A stretch of 64,000 nucleotides of DNA from Arthrobacter sp. H35-D1 (GTDB taxonomy: Bacteria > Actinomycetota > Actinomycetes > Actinomycetales > Micrococcaceae), in assembly GCF_030063185.1 (NCBI RefSeq), contig NZ_JASISP010000014.1, positions 32,543-96,542 of the forward strand, given 5' to 3'. A model generated the notes under the pieces. That model saw nothing but the letters and a program-made list of their open reading frames with translations. It did not search any database and had not been told where the DNA came from. Position numbers and translations under genes: made by a program. Shown in pieces: positions 53,548 through 62,751 of the stretch (the stretch's first letter is position 1; each line of letters begins with the position of its first letter).

Positions 53548-53693
53548 CCTTCACGGTTCCGCTGTTGCTCCGGCAGCGCCGGAGCAACAGCTGCGGAGTC
53601 CTCGATGCAGCGCTTCGGGTTGATCATGACGCCGCCAACCAGTATGACCACCAGGCACAGGACCAGGGTTGCGAAGGCCAGTGTCCAGGGCCC
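53544..53693 (-). pseudogene. Possible C-terminal permease fragment
   Basis: About 49 residues on the minus strand begin with a hydrophobic helix (LAFATLVLCLVVILVGGVMI) followed by NPKRCIEDSAAVAPALPEQQ. This looks like the last membrane helix and tail of a transporter. No start codon or upstream domain remains. The call is weak; it may be a chance frame. Confidence 0.35.
53561..53591. terminator. Perfect hairpin after hydrolase gene
   Basis: GCTGTTGCTCCGGC and GCCGGAGCAACAGC form a 14-bp stem around AGC, 14 nt after the operon's last stop codon. There is no T-run, as is frequent for actinobacterial terminators. Confidence 0.55.
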
Positions 53694-53701
53694 CGTGGGT
53701 G

Positions 53702-53878
53702 GTCCGCAGCGGGGACACGGCCGGCTGGTTCGAGCTCCCGGGCGCCTCGGTGACAAGCTGGCGGCCCTCATTGGAGCCAGCCCCGGAGAGGTGGTGGCCA
53801 CCGACACCACCTCACTGAACCCGTCCAAATCCCTGGCCGCCAACCTGCGCATCCAACAGGCGCAAGAACCAGCATGCA
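53702..53878 (+). pseudogene. Kynureninase fragment with internal frameshift
   Basis: Around 55 residues resemble the kynureninase N-terminal domain: SGDTAGWFELPG in one frame, then GRLGDKLAALIGASPGEVVA and TDTTSLNPSKSLAANLRI in the next. The two parts join across a +1 shift at the CCCGGGCGC stretch near 53740. The PLP-binding domain and both ends are missing. It is clearly not a working gene. Confidence 0.65.
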
Positions 53879-53902
53879 AGGTCATCGTGACTGTGTGCGT
53901 AT

Positions 53903-54262
53903 AGGGCGACGGCGACGGCCGTCAGCGTTGTTGCGCTCGCGCTGCTTGCAGGGGGCTTGTTGGTGCTGCTGCAGGTCTCCTTGATTGCCGCCACTGAAAC
54001 GGCAGCGAACAACAAAACGGTGGCCGCCACTGCACGAAGTGGCCAGTATGTGCCGATCATCGGAGACACCGATGAGTTCTTGATTGTGGCCAGCCGGGTG
54101 CAAACCAATGAAGGCAGCTTCACGGTGGTTGTGCCATCACCGGTCCAGATCCAGACGGACTCCGTGGCTGCGGCGGCGTGTTTCCTGCTTGGGGCAACAC
54201 CTTTGGTGGTGGTTGGCTTGGCAGTGTGGTTTTTAGTGGGCAGGTCCCTGCGCCAGCCATGA
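53903..54262 (+). pseudogene. Sensor histidine kinase N-terminal fragment
   Basis: About 119 residues without a proper start: a membrane helix (AVSVVALALLAGGLLVLLQV), an extracellular sensor part (IIGDTDEFLIVASRVQTNEG) and a second helix ending WFLVGRSLRQP, followed by a stop. LVGRSLRP is the HAMP entry of actinobacterial sensor kinases, so the cut falls just before the kinase core. It is adjacent to the kynureninase remnant and overlaps the HTH remnant on the other strand. Confidence 0.65.
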
Positions 54263-54340
54263 GCTGTGCAGCCAGCGCCGCACAGTGTCGCCGCTGACGC
54301 CCAGGAAACGGGCCGCTTCAGATATTCGAACAAGTGCCAT
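54233..54340 (-). pseudogene. Truncated paralogue of the mod HTH-TOBE regulator
   Basis: 35 residues: MALVRISEAARFLGVSGDTV then RRWLHSSWLAQGPAH and a stop. The HTH matches the regulator at 38894 nearly residue for residue (SEAARFLGVSGDTVRRWL), while the whole TOBE domain is gone. It would be an HTH without a ligand domain, if expressed. Confidence 0.75.
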
Positions 54341-54570
54341 ATTACGAGATTGTATCTGCATATACTTGTGAATGATCCATTTTTCAACGCAAATGCTTAA
54401 ATCTGTAGGTTTTCTGCGGCAGGGAGGGTGTTTTTCAGCGCTGACACCGGGACGCCTGGGTAGGCGCCAGGGGGACATCCGTCCGCGTTGCACGTGCCTC
54501 AGCCGGCCGGTGAGCCTAGGCTGGTGGCAACCGCCCTTTGCGGCGGAGGCAAGGAAGGGAATAAGTTCTT

Positions 54571-55422
54571 ATGACTGACTCGAAAACCGCAGCGGAAGCT
54601 GCTCCAGGGCTGACGTTGAACAACGGAGTCTCCATCCCGCAACTGGGCTTCGGCGTCTTCCAGATACCGCCGGAAGAAACCCGGGTGGCCGTCACCGAAG
54701 CCCTGGCTGCCGGCTATCGTCACATCGACACGGCTGCCGCCTACCGCAACGAAACCGGCGTAGGGGCAGCAATTTCCGAATCCGGGCTGGCCCGCGAAGA
54801 CATCTTCGTCACCACCAAGCTGCGCAATGGGGACCAGGCTAGCCCCCGCGCAGCCTTCGAAGCCAGCCGCAAGGCACTGGGTGTGGATTGGGTTGACCTG
54901 TACCTGATCCACTGGCCGGTGCCGTCACAGGGGCTGTTCACCCAGGTGTGGAAGGAGCTCGAATCCCTGTATGCGCAGGGATTGATCCGTGCCATCGGTG
55001 TTTCCAATTTCCTGCCGGATCACCTGGATGAGCTGCTGGCCCATTCCACAGTGGTTCCCGCGGTGAATCAGATCGAATTGCACCCGAGCTTTCAACAGCT
55101 CCGGCTAGCGGACAAGAGCAGAAGCCATGGCATTGCCGTGGAAGCCTACAGTCCGCTGGGGCAGGGCCGGGACTTGGAGAACGAGGTCATCGCCGGGTTG
55201 GCTGCCGACCATGGCGCCACCCCTGCACAGGTGGTGCTCGCTTGGCACCTTGGGCTGGGCAACATCGTGATCCCGAAGACTGTCACTCCGGAGCGCATGC
55301 GCGAAAACCTGGCGGCGGCCCGGATCAAGCTCAGCGCCGAGGACTTGAACCGCATCTCCGCGTTGGAGGCCGGCGGCCGCATCGGTGCCGATCCCGCCGT
55401 GGCGGCATTTACACAGATGTAG
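54571..55422 (+). CDS. Aldo/keto reductase
   Basis: 283 residues. The AKR active-site sequence is complete: YRHIDTAAAYRNETGVG (Asp, Tyr), FVTTKLRNGD (Lys) and LYLIHWPVPSQGLF (His). The NADPH-binding end includes VIPKTVTPERMRENLAA. It reduces carbonyl compounds with NADPH; the physiological substrate is not readable. A single gene whose transcript ends at the hairpin at 55433. Confidence 0.93.
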   Translation: MTDSKTAAEAAPGLTLNNGVSIPQLGFGVFQIPPEETRVAVTEALAAGYRHIDTAAAYRNETGVGAAISESGLAREDIFVTTKLRNGDQASPRAAFEASRKALGVDWVDLYLIHWPVPSQGLFTQVWKELESLYAQGLIRAIGVSNFLPDHLDELLAHSTVVPAVNQIELHPSFQQLRLADKSRSHGIAVEAYSPLGQGRDLENEVIAGLAADHGATPAQVVLAWHLGLGNIVIPKTVTPERMRENLAAARIKLSAEDLNRISALEAGGRIGADPAVAAFTQM

Positions 55423-55429
55423 ACAAATG

Positions 55430-55466
55430 AAAGGGGCCACCGCTGCACTGCAGCGGTGGCCCTTTG
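55430..55466. terminator. Bidirectional terminator between aldo/keto reductase and pspA
   Basis: GGGCCACCGCTGCA (55434-55447) and TGCAGCGGTGGCCC (55449-55462) form a strong stem with AAA before and TTT after, so it can serve both convergent genes. Confidence 0.8.
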
Positions 55467-55514
55467 CGGCCGTGCCGGCTCGGCCAAGGCCGATGGCCCG
55501 TGGAACCTCTCCTG

Positions 55515-56291
55515 TTACAGCTTGTCGAACTCACTCTCGTCCAGGGTGTCGGGCGCGTCGATGGCTGACTGGGCCGGGGCGCCGCCGCTCTTCAACGCGG
55601 CCAGCCGGGCTTCCACCTCGGTCTGCTCGCCCAGATCTTCCAGGGAGTTGAACTGTGCGTCCAGACTGGAGGCGGCAAGCTCGTTCTGGCCGCGAACCTT
55701 GGCTTCTTCGCGGCGAATCTTTTCCTCAAAGCGGCTGACCTCGCTGGTGGAGTCCATGATGTCGATGCTCTTGAGCGCGTCGTGCACCTGCGTCTGGGCT
55801 TGAGCAGTCTTGGAGCGAGCAATCAGCTCGTTGCGCTTGCTGGCCAACTCGTCCAACTTGCCGTGCATCTGCTGCAAGCCAGTCTTGAGCTTGTCCACAA
55901 CGTCGTTCTGGGCGGCGATGTTGGGCTCGGCGGAGCGGGCTTCGTTCTCGGCGGAGATCTGGCGCTGCAGGGCCACTTTGGCGAGGTTGTCGAACTTCTG
56001 CGCGTCGGCCGTGTCGCCGGCACCTCGGTATTCGTCGGCCTTGCGGCTGGCTGCCAGTGCCTTTGAGCCCCAGTCCCGGGAAGACTTGATGTCCTCGTTG
56101 TAGTCATCCTCGAGCATGCGCAGATTGCCAATGGTCTGTGCCACGGCCGATTCCGCCTCGGTGATATTCGCCTTGTAGTCGCGGACCATTTGGTCAAGCA
56201 TCTTCTCCGGGTTCTCCGCCTGATCCAACAAGGCATTGATGTTTGCCTTGGTCAACTGGGCGATCCGGCCGAAAATTGACTGCTTTGCCAT
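55515..56291 (-). CDS. PspA/IM30 family membrane stress protein
   Basis: 258 residues, nearly all predicted coiled-coil. The N-terminal IFGRIAQLTKANINALLDQA, then ENPEKMLDQMVRDYKANI, is the PspA/Vipp1 signature, and SLEDLGEQTEVEARLAALKS lies near the end. It binds the inner face of stressed membranes. It follows the TPM-domain gene on the same strand after ~205 nt, a recurring actinobacterial pairing, so the two may act together on envelope stress. Confidence 0.93.
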   Translation of the reverse strand: MAKQSIFGRIAQLTKANINALLDQAENPEKMLDQMVRDYKANITEAESAVAQTIGNLRMLEDDYNEDIKSSRDWGSKALAASRKADEYRGAGDTADAQKFDNLAKVALQRQISAENEARSAEPNIAAQNDVVDKLKTGLQQMHGKLDELASKRNELIARSKTAQAQTQVHDALKSIDIMDSTSEVSRFEEKIRREEAKVRGQNELAASSLDAQFNSLEDLGEQTEVEARLAALKSGGAPAQSAIDAPDTLDESEFDKL

Positions 56292-56495
56292 TCTTTATCC
56301 CCTTATATTTGCTGGTTGCATCAGTATGAAATCTCAATGTGTGCTGCCAGTTGTGTCCAGTGGAACTGTGATCCTGAACGATCTTTTTCCATTCTTGCCC
56401 TTGCCGACTTGCTTCGCAATCTCCGCCAATGTCCAGGCGTGAATAGGCTGGCATGAATATGCCGGATAGTGAAGCGCGGCCGTGTCGCTGCCGGC

Positions 56496-58514
56496 TTAGA
56501 AGTTGCCGCCGCTGCCACCGAATCCGCCACCGCCGCCTCCGCCAAAGCCTCCGCCGCCACCGCCGAAGCCGCCGCCGCCGAAGCCTCCACCACCGTGGCC
56601 GCCTCCGGAGAGCAAGCCGCCGATGATGCCGCCAAGGATGGCGCCTCCCATGCCGCCACCCATGGAACCGCGGCCGCCATAGCCGCCGCGGCCACCGCCG
56701 CCGAAACCATCCACGTCATTTTGGGCGGATTGGATGGCTTGCTTGGCCAATTGCTGGGCCTGCTGGGCATAAGTCAACGCGGTGGCCGGGTCGGATTCAG
56801 CGATGGAAACTGCGTAGTCAAAGTTGCGTTGGGCCTCGGACAGGCGCGTCCTGGCCGCCGCACCGACGCCTCCGCGGCGTGCCGCAATAAAGTCCTGGGC
56901 CGTGGCGATCGCTGACTGGGCCCCTGCGAGCGTCTGCTGCAGGGAGGCTTGGGCACGCAGCGCCTGCTGTTGCTGGTTGCGCAGTCCGGTGAGCAGTTCA
57001 TCGAGTTGGCCGTGGGCGGATTCCACGGCGTCCAGCTGGGCCAAGGGGTCCTGTTTCTCGGCGGCAGCATTCATGCGAACGTCGTTGAGTGCAACTTCAG
57101 CGGCCTGGACCGTTGGCGCGTAGCGGGCAAACTTTTCCGCCGACACCATCGACTTGGCTTGTCCCAGGTCGTTCAAGGCATCCTGGAGGGCTGAGTCCAG
57201 GGTGGCGGCGGCGTCCTTGATGGCCGCCTCCGTTTTGGCAATTGCTTCCAGCAGCACCTTGCACTGGTGCAGACTTTCCTGGGCGGAGTGGACGGACATG
57301 GCCGCGCCGGCCGTGTCCGAAGCTGCCAGCTTTGTGTCGGCATCGGCTGCGGCCGTCTCAACAAAGTCAAGGCGTTCGGTGGCTTCGCCAACATTGTCGC
57401 GCACGGGCGCCACGGCGTCGTCGGAGTAGCGTGCAGTCAGGGTGGCCAGCTTTTGTTCTGCGCCGGTCAGCGCGGCACGCGCCTCGAGCGCTTGGGTGCG
57501 GATGGTGGCCAGCACGGCCGGCGCGGTTCGCTCCAGTTCGCGCAATTCGTCAAAGGCCGCTTTTTGCTCATCCAGGGCCGCATTGGCGTTTTCGCTGCGC
57601 TTGATGATTTCCCCAAGCCATTGGCGCTGTTCTTCAATGGAGTCCGGGATTTCATCGTCCAATTGTTGCTGGAGCTTGAAGGATTCGGCGAGGTGTGTCT
57701 TGGCACTGGCCAAGGCTGCCTGGAACGGCTTGACCGACTCGTCGCCATAGGAGGCCTGGGCAAAACCAACTTCGTGCTCACTAGTCTTGATGGCGTCGTC
57801 GGCGGCAATCAACAATGAACCAGCCTTGGAGCGCAACTCGGCAATGGTCATGCCGGCATTGGCATCAAGCGGCTTCCCAGCCGGCCCATAGCCCTTCTCC
57901 GTGGCCTCCGCCGCTGATTTCTTGCGTTTTTTGCGAAGGTACAGGGCTGTGCCGGCACCGCCGCCGACGACGACGACGACGATTCCGAGCGCCACGAAAC
58001 CGCCTGTGGGATTGGGGACGTTGCCCTTGCCGCCGCCAGCCGCATCGCCCAGGGCGGCTGCTGTATCGATGGCCGCCGCGGACCAGTTGCTGTCGACCAG
58101 CTGTGGCTTGAGCACCTTGCTTTGAATGTTTTCGTTCTTGGCTGGAGGAATCACGGAGGTGTCGGCCAGCAACGCGTACTTGCCGTCCTGGGTCGCCACC
58201 ACCAGCAGGGCGTCGTTGGCCCCCAACTGCTTGTCGGTGGCAACCTCGGTGCCCCAGGCTTCGCCGCTCATTCCGTCGAAGGAGTCCACGTAGACCACGA
58301 AAAACGTCAGGCCGTGGTCTTGGCCCAGCTTGTCAATGGCTGCCTGGACGCCAGCCTTGTCCCCGCCGAGCGCATTGGCGTTGTCAACAATGTAGGTGCC
58401 GCCAGGAATACTCACCGGGGGTTCGGCCTGTGCCAGGGCAGCCGGGGCCAGCAGGAGAAATAAAAGTGCCAGTGCTGCCAGAAAGGGGGAAAATAGTCTT
58501 GACCGTGCAAACAT
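56496..58514 (-). CDS. Secreted/membrane TPM-domain protein with coiled coil and Gly-rich tail
   Basis: 672 residues. A signal peptide (FLAALALLFLLLAPAALAQA) leads to a TPM domain with SIPGGTYIVDNANALGG and LGQDHGLTFFVVYVDSFDGM. One transmembrane helix follows (VALGIVVVVVGGGAGTALYL), then ~400 residues of Ala/Glu/Leu coiled coil. The last ~70 residues are mostly Gly with Phe (GGGFGGGGFGGGG), a flexible tail. The TPM domain would face outward and the coiled coil and tail inward. It heads a likely operon with PspA. Confidence 0.88.
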   Translation of the reverse strand: MFARSRLFSPFLAALALLFLLLAPAALAQAEPPVSIPGGTYIVDNANALGGDKAGVQAAIDKLGQDHGLTFFVVYVDSFDGMSGEAWGTEVATDKQLGANDALLVVATQDGKYALLADTSVIPPAKNENIQSKVLKPQLVDSNWSAAAIDTAAALGDAAGGGKGNVPNPTGGFVALGIVVVVVGGGAGTALYLRKKRKKSAAEATEKGYGPAGKPLDANAGMTIAELRSKAGSLLIAADDAIKTSEHEVGFAQASYGDESVKPFQAALASAKTHLAESFKLQQQLDDEIPDSIEEQRQWLGEIIKRSENANAALDEQKAAFDELRELERTAPAVLATIRTQALEARAALTGAEQKLATLTARYSDDAVAPVRDNVGEATERLDFVETAAADADTKLAASDTAGAAMSVHSAQESLHQCKVLLEAIAKTEAAIKDAAATLDSALQDALNDLGQAKSMVSAEKFARYAPTVQAAEVALNDVRMNAAAEKQDPLAQLDAVESAHGQLDELLTGLRNQQQQALRAQASLQQTLAGAQSAIATAQDFIAARRGGVGAAARTRLSEAQRNFDYAVSIAESDPATALTYAQQAQQLAKQAIQSAQNDVDGFGGGGRGGYGGRGSMGGGMGGAILGGIIGGLLSGGGHGGGGFGGGGFGGGGGGFGGGGGGGFGGSGGNF

Positions 58515-58771
58515 TGCTCACCTTTTGGATATGGGGCCACTGCGGGATTCGGCTCTAATACTTCACACGATACTATGGCGTTGTCCCGACGCGTGGGCAG
58601 GATTCCTTGCCCAGCGAACAAGGCCGGAGCCGAAAGCGCTGCGACATCATGAAGAACGACGAACCTTCACAGCTACCTTCCAGCGAACGTTCGTCAACGC
58701 ATCAGCCACGGACGACAAGATGAAGATCAATCAAGAATTCATCACCTGAGATTTCAATGAAGGGAAAGCTG

Positions 58772-60517
58772 ATGTCAGAGAACAACGGCGACTACACCAC
58801 ACGCAACGACGGAGAGCACGAGCAGACACCTCCAACCTCTGAGCAGGCCGCCGTTCAGCAGCCCTCCGAAGCCTCTGCTCCAGCGAACACCGAAGCTGCT
58901 GCTTCGCCGACGGTGCCACCGGCGCCCGCTGAACGTCCGCGAGCCAACTATCCGGCACGCCCGTGGCAGACCCAGGAAAATGCCCCGGCCACTCCGCCGT
59001 CGACTGCCCCAAGCTACGGCGCGCCGGTTGCCCCGCCTGCGACGATTCCGAACTATGGTGCGCCCACGTACGGCGGATCGGCCTCGTCAGAGAACGAGTC
59101 CGGGAACCCGACCGAGCGCATTCCCGGCAACTATGCCGCCCAGCACCAGCCGAACCAGCCTGCTGAGCAAAGCCAGTACGGCCAGCCCAGCCAACAGCAC
59201 GGACCGGGCGGGCACCCGGAAATGGGCCACGCGGGACCGGGATACCCGGCGTCGAACGCGTATCCGCACTCCCTGGCACCGGCGGTCACAGCCAAGCACA
59301 AGGAACGCAAGAAGGTGGGCATGGGCTTGTTCTCCGCCAGCGTTGTGGCGGCGGCGCTCGTGGGCGGCCTGGTGGCAGGCGGAACCAGCTTCCTGCTCGA
59401 CGGCCAAGGCAACAACACGGTGGCCAGCTCGAGCCAGCAAAGCTCACCGCTGGTCGTCAACAACCCCAACTCGGTCAATGAGGTCAGCGCGGCCGCAGCC
59501 AAGGCCATGCCGTCGGTGGTGACCATCTCGGCCACGAGCGGGAACTCCGGCGGGACGGGCTCGGGCATCATCTTGGACACCGCAGGCCACATCCTGACCA
59601 ACACGCACGTGGTGACCCTTGACGGCGCTGCGGCACACGCCGACATCGAGGTGCAGCTGAGCAACAACAAGGTGTACAAGGCCACGATCGTGGGAACCGA
59701 CCCGCTCTCCGACTTGGCTGTGGTCAAGATTGATGCCCCGAACCTGGTGCCCGCGTCGCTGGGCCAGTCGAGCAAGATCAACGTCGGCGACACCGTCATC
59801 GCGATCGGCTCCCCGCTGGGCTTGAACGGAACCGTCACCGACGGCATCGTCTCGACGCTGAACCGCACCATCCAGGTGGCTTCCTCGGCCGTCCCGAAAA
59901 CTCCCAGCGACTCCTCGCAAACCCCGTCCGACGGCGGCAACGGCTTCCGCTTCTCCCCTCCAGGCGGCGGGCAGGACAGCCAAGCAGCCCAGGGCACGGT
60001 GAACTTGAACGTGATCCAGACTGATGCTGCCATCAACCCCGGCAACTCCGGCGGCGCCCTTGTCAACGGAAAAGGCCAGATCGTGGGTGTCAACGTGGCC
60101 ATTGCCTCCGCAGGCAGTTCTTCGGGCGCCTCCGGCCAGAGCGGCAACATCGGAGTTGGCTTCTCCATCCCGATCGACCACGCCCAGCAGGTGGCGCAGC
60201 AGATCATCAAGACCGGCAAGGCCACCCACGGCCAACTGGGCGTCTCGGTGAGCGGGACGTCGGCAGCCGGCTCCAATGGTGCCTTCTCCAGCGGCGCCAC
60301 TGTCAAGGACGTGACGGCCGGCAGTGCCGCCGCCAAAGCCGGATTGCAAAACGGGGATGTCATTACCCAGCTGGGCGACCGCACCATCAGCGATCCTGCC
60401 GAGCTGACGGCGGCAGTTCGCGAACAGGCCGGCGGCGCCACAGTGAAGCTTGACTTCACCCGCGGCGGCAAAGCCCAGTCGGTGGATGTCACACTCGACA
60501 CCATGACAACAAGCTAA
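58772..60517 (+). CDS. HtrA/DegP-type serine protease with PDZ domain
   Basis: 581 residues from ATG at 58772, preceded by AAGGGAAAG; an ATG at 58757 would add 5 residues. The first ~180 residues are a Pro/Asn/Gln-rich disordered region, followed by one membrane anchor (FSASVVAAALVGGLVAGGTS). The protease domain has His in ILTNTHVVTL, Asp in LSDLAVVKID and Ser in NPGNSGGALVNG. The C-terminal PDZ domain starts near GQLGVSVSGTSA. It is a membrane-tethered extracytoplasmic quality-control protease, as in actinobacterial PepD/HtrA. Confidence 0.93.
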   Translation: MSENNGDYTTRNDGEHEQTPPTSEQAAVQQPSEASAPANTEAAASPTVPPAPAERPRANYPARPWQTQENAPATPPSTAPSYGAPVAPPATIPNYGAPTYGGSASSENESGNPTERIPGNYAAQHQPNQPAEQSQYGQPSQQHGPGGHPEMGHAGPGYPASNAYPHSLAPAVTAKHKERKKVGMGLFSASVVAAALVGGLVAGGTSFLLDGQGNNTVASSSQQSSPLVVNNPNSVNEVSAAAAKAMPSVVTISATSGNSGGTGSGIILDTAGHILTNTHVVTLDGAAAHADIEVQLSNNKVYKATIVGTDPLSDLAVVKIDAPNLVPASLGQSSKINVGDTVIAIGSPLGLNGTVTDGIVSTLNRTIQVASSAVPKTPSDSSQTPSDGGNGFRFSPPGGGQDSQAAQGTVNLNVIQTDAAINPGNSGGALVNGKGQIVGVNVAIASAGSSSGASGQSGNIGVGFSIPIDHAQQVAQQIIKTGKATHGQLGVSVSGTSAAGSNGAFSSGATVKDVTAGSAAAKAGLQNGDVITQLGDRTISDPAELTAAVREQAGGATVKLDFTRGGKAQSVDVTLDTMTTS

Positions 60518-60540
60518 CTGCCACCACGCACAAAAGAGTC

Positions 60541-60585
60541 CTTCTCCGGTTCCCGTTTCCAGCGGCAGCCGGAGGGGGATTTTTT
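60541..60585 (+). terminator. Terminator after htrA-type gene
   Basis: CTTCTCCGG (60541-60549) pairs with CCGGAGGGG (60569-60577, two G-T pairs) and a run of six T follows. Confidence 0.65.
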
Positions 60586-60791
60586 GGTGCGCCGTCAGGG
60601 TTTCGGGGGTATTTTGCGCAGCGAAGCCCGGGGACGTAATGTTCGCCACGAGTAAAGAATCGTCCCGGTAAATATACGTCGGGCCAGCTTCGAACTAAGC
60701 TGTTGGGGTAGGCCAAGGGCGAACCCGCGGCGTCCGCCCCGGCATGGGACGGGGAGCTGCGCACCATCCGTCCATGACACAAAGGACAGCA

Positions 60792-61598
60792 GTGGAAAAT
60801 TCAGCACTGAACATTGTGGTACTGGTGAAGTACGTGCCAGATGCACAATTCGACCGTCATCTCACCGGCGACGCTCACACCATCGACCGCAGCGAAAGCA
60901 TCCTGTCCGAACTGGATGAATACGCCTTGGAAGCCGCACTGGCCTTGACCGACGCCCGCGGCGGCGCGAAGGCCGGCAACGTGGTGACAGCCTTGACGCT
61001 GGGCCCGGCCTCCGCCGCGGCAGCCGTGAAAAAGTCGTTGCAAATCGGAGCCACGCAAGGCTTGCACGTCACCGACGATGCACTGGCCGGTTCCGACGCC
61101 TCGGCCACCTCGCTGGCCCTGGCTGCAGCCATCAAAACACTGGGCCCGGTGGATCTTGTTATCACCGGCATGGCGTCCACGGACGGGGAAACCTCCCTCA
61201 TCCCGGCCCAGCTGGCCGCCCGCTTGGGCTTGGCACAGCTGACCTTCGCCTCGGAGTTGGAGGTTGAGGGCGGCACCGTGACGGCCCGCCGCGACGGCGA
61301 CGACTACTCGGAGGAAATCGAGGCATCACTGCCGGCCCTGGTTTCGGTGACGGACCAGGCCAACGAGCCTCGCTATCCCAACTTCAAGGGCATCATCGCG
61401 GCCAAGAAGAAGAAGGTGACCACCGTGTCCCTGGCGGACCTGGGGTTGGCGGCGTCCGCCGTCGGAGCTGAAGGGTCGCTGACAACTGTCAGCGCCGCCG
61501 CTGAACGCCCCGCGCGCACCGCCGGCACCATCATCACCGACTCCGGCGACGCAGGCATCCAACTCGTTGACTTCCTGGCCGCGCAGAAACTGATCTAA
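60792..61598 (+). CDS. etfB: Electron transfer flavoprotein beta subunit
   Basis: 268 residues from GTG at 60792 with AAAGGA upstream; an in-frame ATG at 60774 lacks a ribosome site. The N-terminus [20 protein letters not shown] and the conserved [16 protein letters not shown] are typical Etf[23 protein letters not shown] (AMP site) follows. It accepts electrons from acyl-CoA dehydrogenases such as those at 16242 and 30777, with the alpha subunit downstream after 10 nt. Confidence 0.95.
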   Translation: MENSALNIVVLVKYVPDAQFDRHLTGDAHTIDRSESILSELDEYALEAALALTDARGGAKAGNVVTALTLGPASAAAAVKKSLQIGATQGLHVTDDALAGSDASATSLALAAAIKTLGPVDLVITGMASTDGETSLIPAQLAARLGLAQLTFASELEVEGGTVTARRDGDDYSEEIEASLPALVSVTDQANEPRYPNFKGIIAAKKKKVTTVSLADLGLAASAVGAEGSLTTVSAAAERPARTAGTIITDSGDAGIQLVDFLAAQKLI

Positions 61599-61608
61599 GG
61601 ACCCCTCA

Positions 61609-62577
61609 ATGACTGCAATTGTTGTTTATATTGATCAGCTCGACGCCCCGGGCAAGCTTTCCACCACCGTCGGGCAGCTGTTGACGCTGGCCCGCGGCGC
61701 CGGGGAACCGGTGGCCGTGGTGGCCGGTCCGGCCAGTGCCGCACTGCTCGCCGAGCTTGGCGCGTACGGCGTTGCCCGGGTGCTGCACTCCGAGCAGGCG
61801 GAACTGGGCGAATACCTGGTGGCGCCCAAGGCCGACCTCGTCGCCCAGGCCGCAGCCGCTGTATCCGCCAGCGCCGTGCTGGTGGACAACAGCCCGGCCG
61901 GCAAGGAGATCGCGGCCCGCGCGGGCGTGGCCCTGAACGCCGGCGTCATTACCGATGCCGTGGCCGTGACGTACGACGGAGGCACGCTCGTTGCGCACAA
62001 GTCCGTCTTGGCAGGTTCCTACACCGTGCAGGCGCGGGCCACGTCGGCCGTGGCTGTCATCAGCGTCAAGGCGCACAGTGTCGAAGCGTCGCTGGCAGCC
62101 GAGGCGGTCATTCCCGCCGTCGAAGCTGTCGAGGTGGCCTTTGCCCCGGCAAGCCTGGCAGCGCGCGTCACCAAACGCACCCCGCGTGCAGCCTCCGGGC
62201 GTCCGGAACTTGAAGATGCCCGCATCATTGTGGCCGGCGGCCGCGGCCTGGACGGCGACTTCACCCCGGTGGAGGAGCTGGCCGACGTGCTGGGAGCAGC
62301 GGTGGGTGCCTCACGCGCCGCGACCGATGCCGGCTGGATCTCGCACGCTTCGCAGGTGGGGCAGACGGGGAAGAAAGTTTCCCCGCAGCTGTACATCTCG
62401 GTGGGCATTTCCGGTGCCATCCAGCAAAAGGCCGGCATGCAGACCTCCAAGCTCATCGTTGCTGTGAACAAGGATGCCGAATCGCCCATCTTTGAAATTG
62501 CCGACTTCGGCATTGTCGGAGACCTGTTCAAGATCCTGCCGCAGGCCGTTGAGGAGATCAAAAAACGCCGGGCCTAA
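61609..62577 (+). CDS. etfA: Electron transfer flavoprotein alpha subunit
   Basis: 322 residues. The C-terminal FAD-binding signature is complete: [45 protein letters not shown] and [20 protein letters not shown]. The N-terminal half is the Etf fold seen in EtfA. It forms the dimer with EtfB and transfers electrons to the quinone pool via an ETF-quinone oxidoreductase that is not in this window. Confidence 0.95.
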   Translation: MTAIVVYIDQLDAPGKLSTTVGQLLTLARGAGEPVAVVAGPASAALLAELGAYGVARVLHSEQAELGEYLVAPKADLVAQAAAAVSASAVLVDNSPAGKEIAARAGVALNAGVITDAVAVTYDGGTLVAHKSVLAGSYTVQARATSAVAVISVKAHSVEASLAAEAVIPAVEAVEVAFAPASLAARVTKRTPRAASGRPELEDARIIVAGGRGLDGDFTPVEELADVLGAAVGASRAATDAGWISHASQVGQTGKKVSPQLYISVGISGAIQQKAGMQTSKLIVAVNKDAESPIFEIADFGIVGDLFKILPQAVEEIKKRRA

Positions 62578-62592
62578 TCCGGCACAACGGAA

Positions 62593-62658
62593 AAATGCCG
62601 TCGTTTGACGGTTTTGCCATGGAACAAACCCTGGCAAAACCGTCAAACGGCGGCATTT
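62593..62658. repeat. 27-bp inverted repeat after etfA
   Basis: AAATGCCGTCGTTTGACGG with GTTTTGCCA (62593-62619) pairs with 62632-62658 over 26 of 27 bases around a 12-nt loop, and the outer end runs into TTTGTTGTT. It is 15 nt after the etfA stop and is a strong terminator; its near-perfect length also suggests a mobile repeat family. Confidence 0.8.
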
Positions 62659-62751
62659 GTTGTTGAGGCACCGGGCGCGAAACGTTCGGGGTTGTCCACA
62701 GACCGCAAAATTCAGCTGTTGTGCCACGGAGTCTGGTGCAAGGCTTGATGC

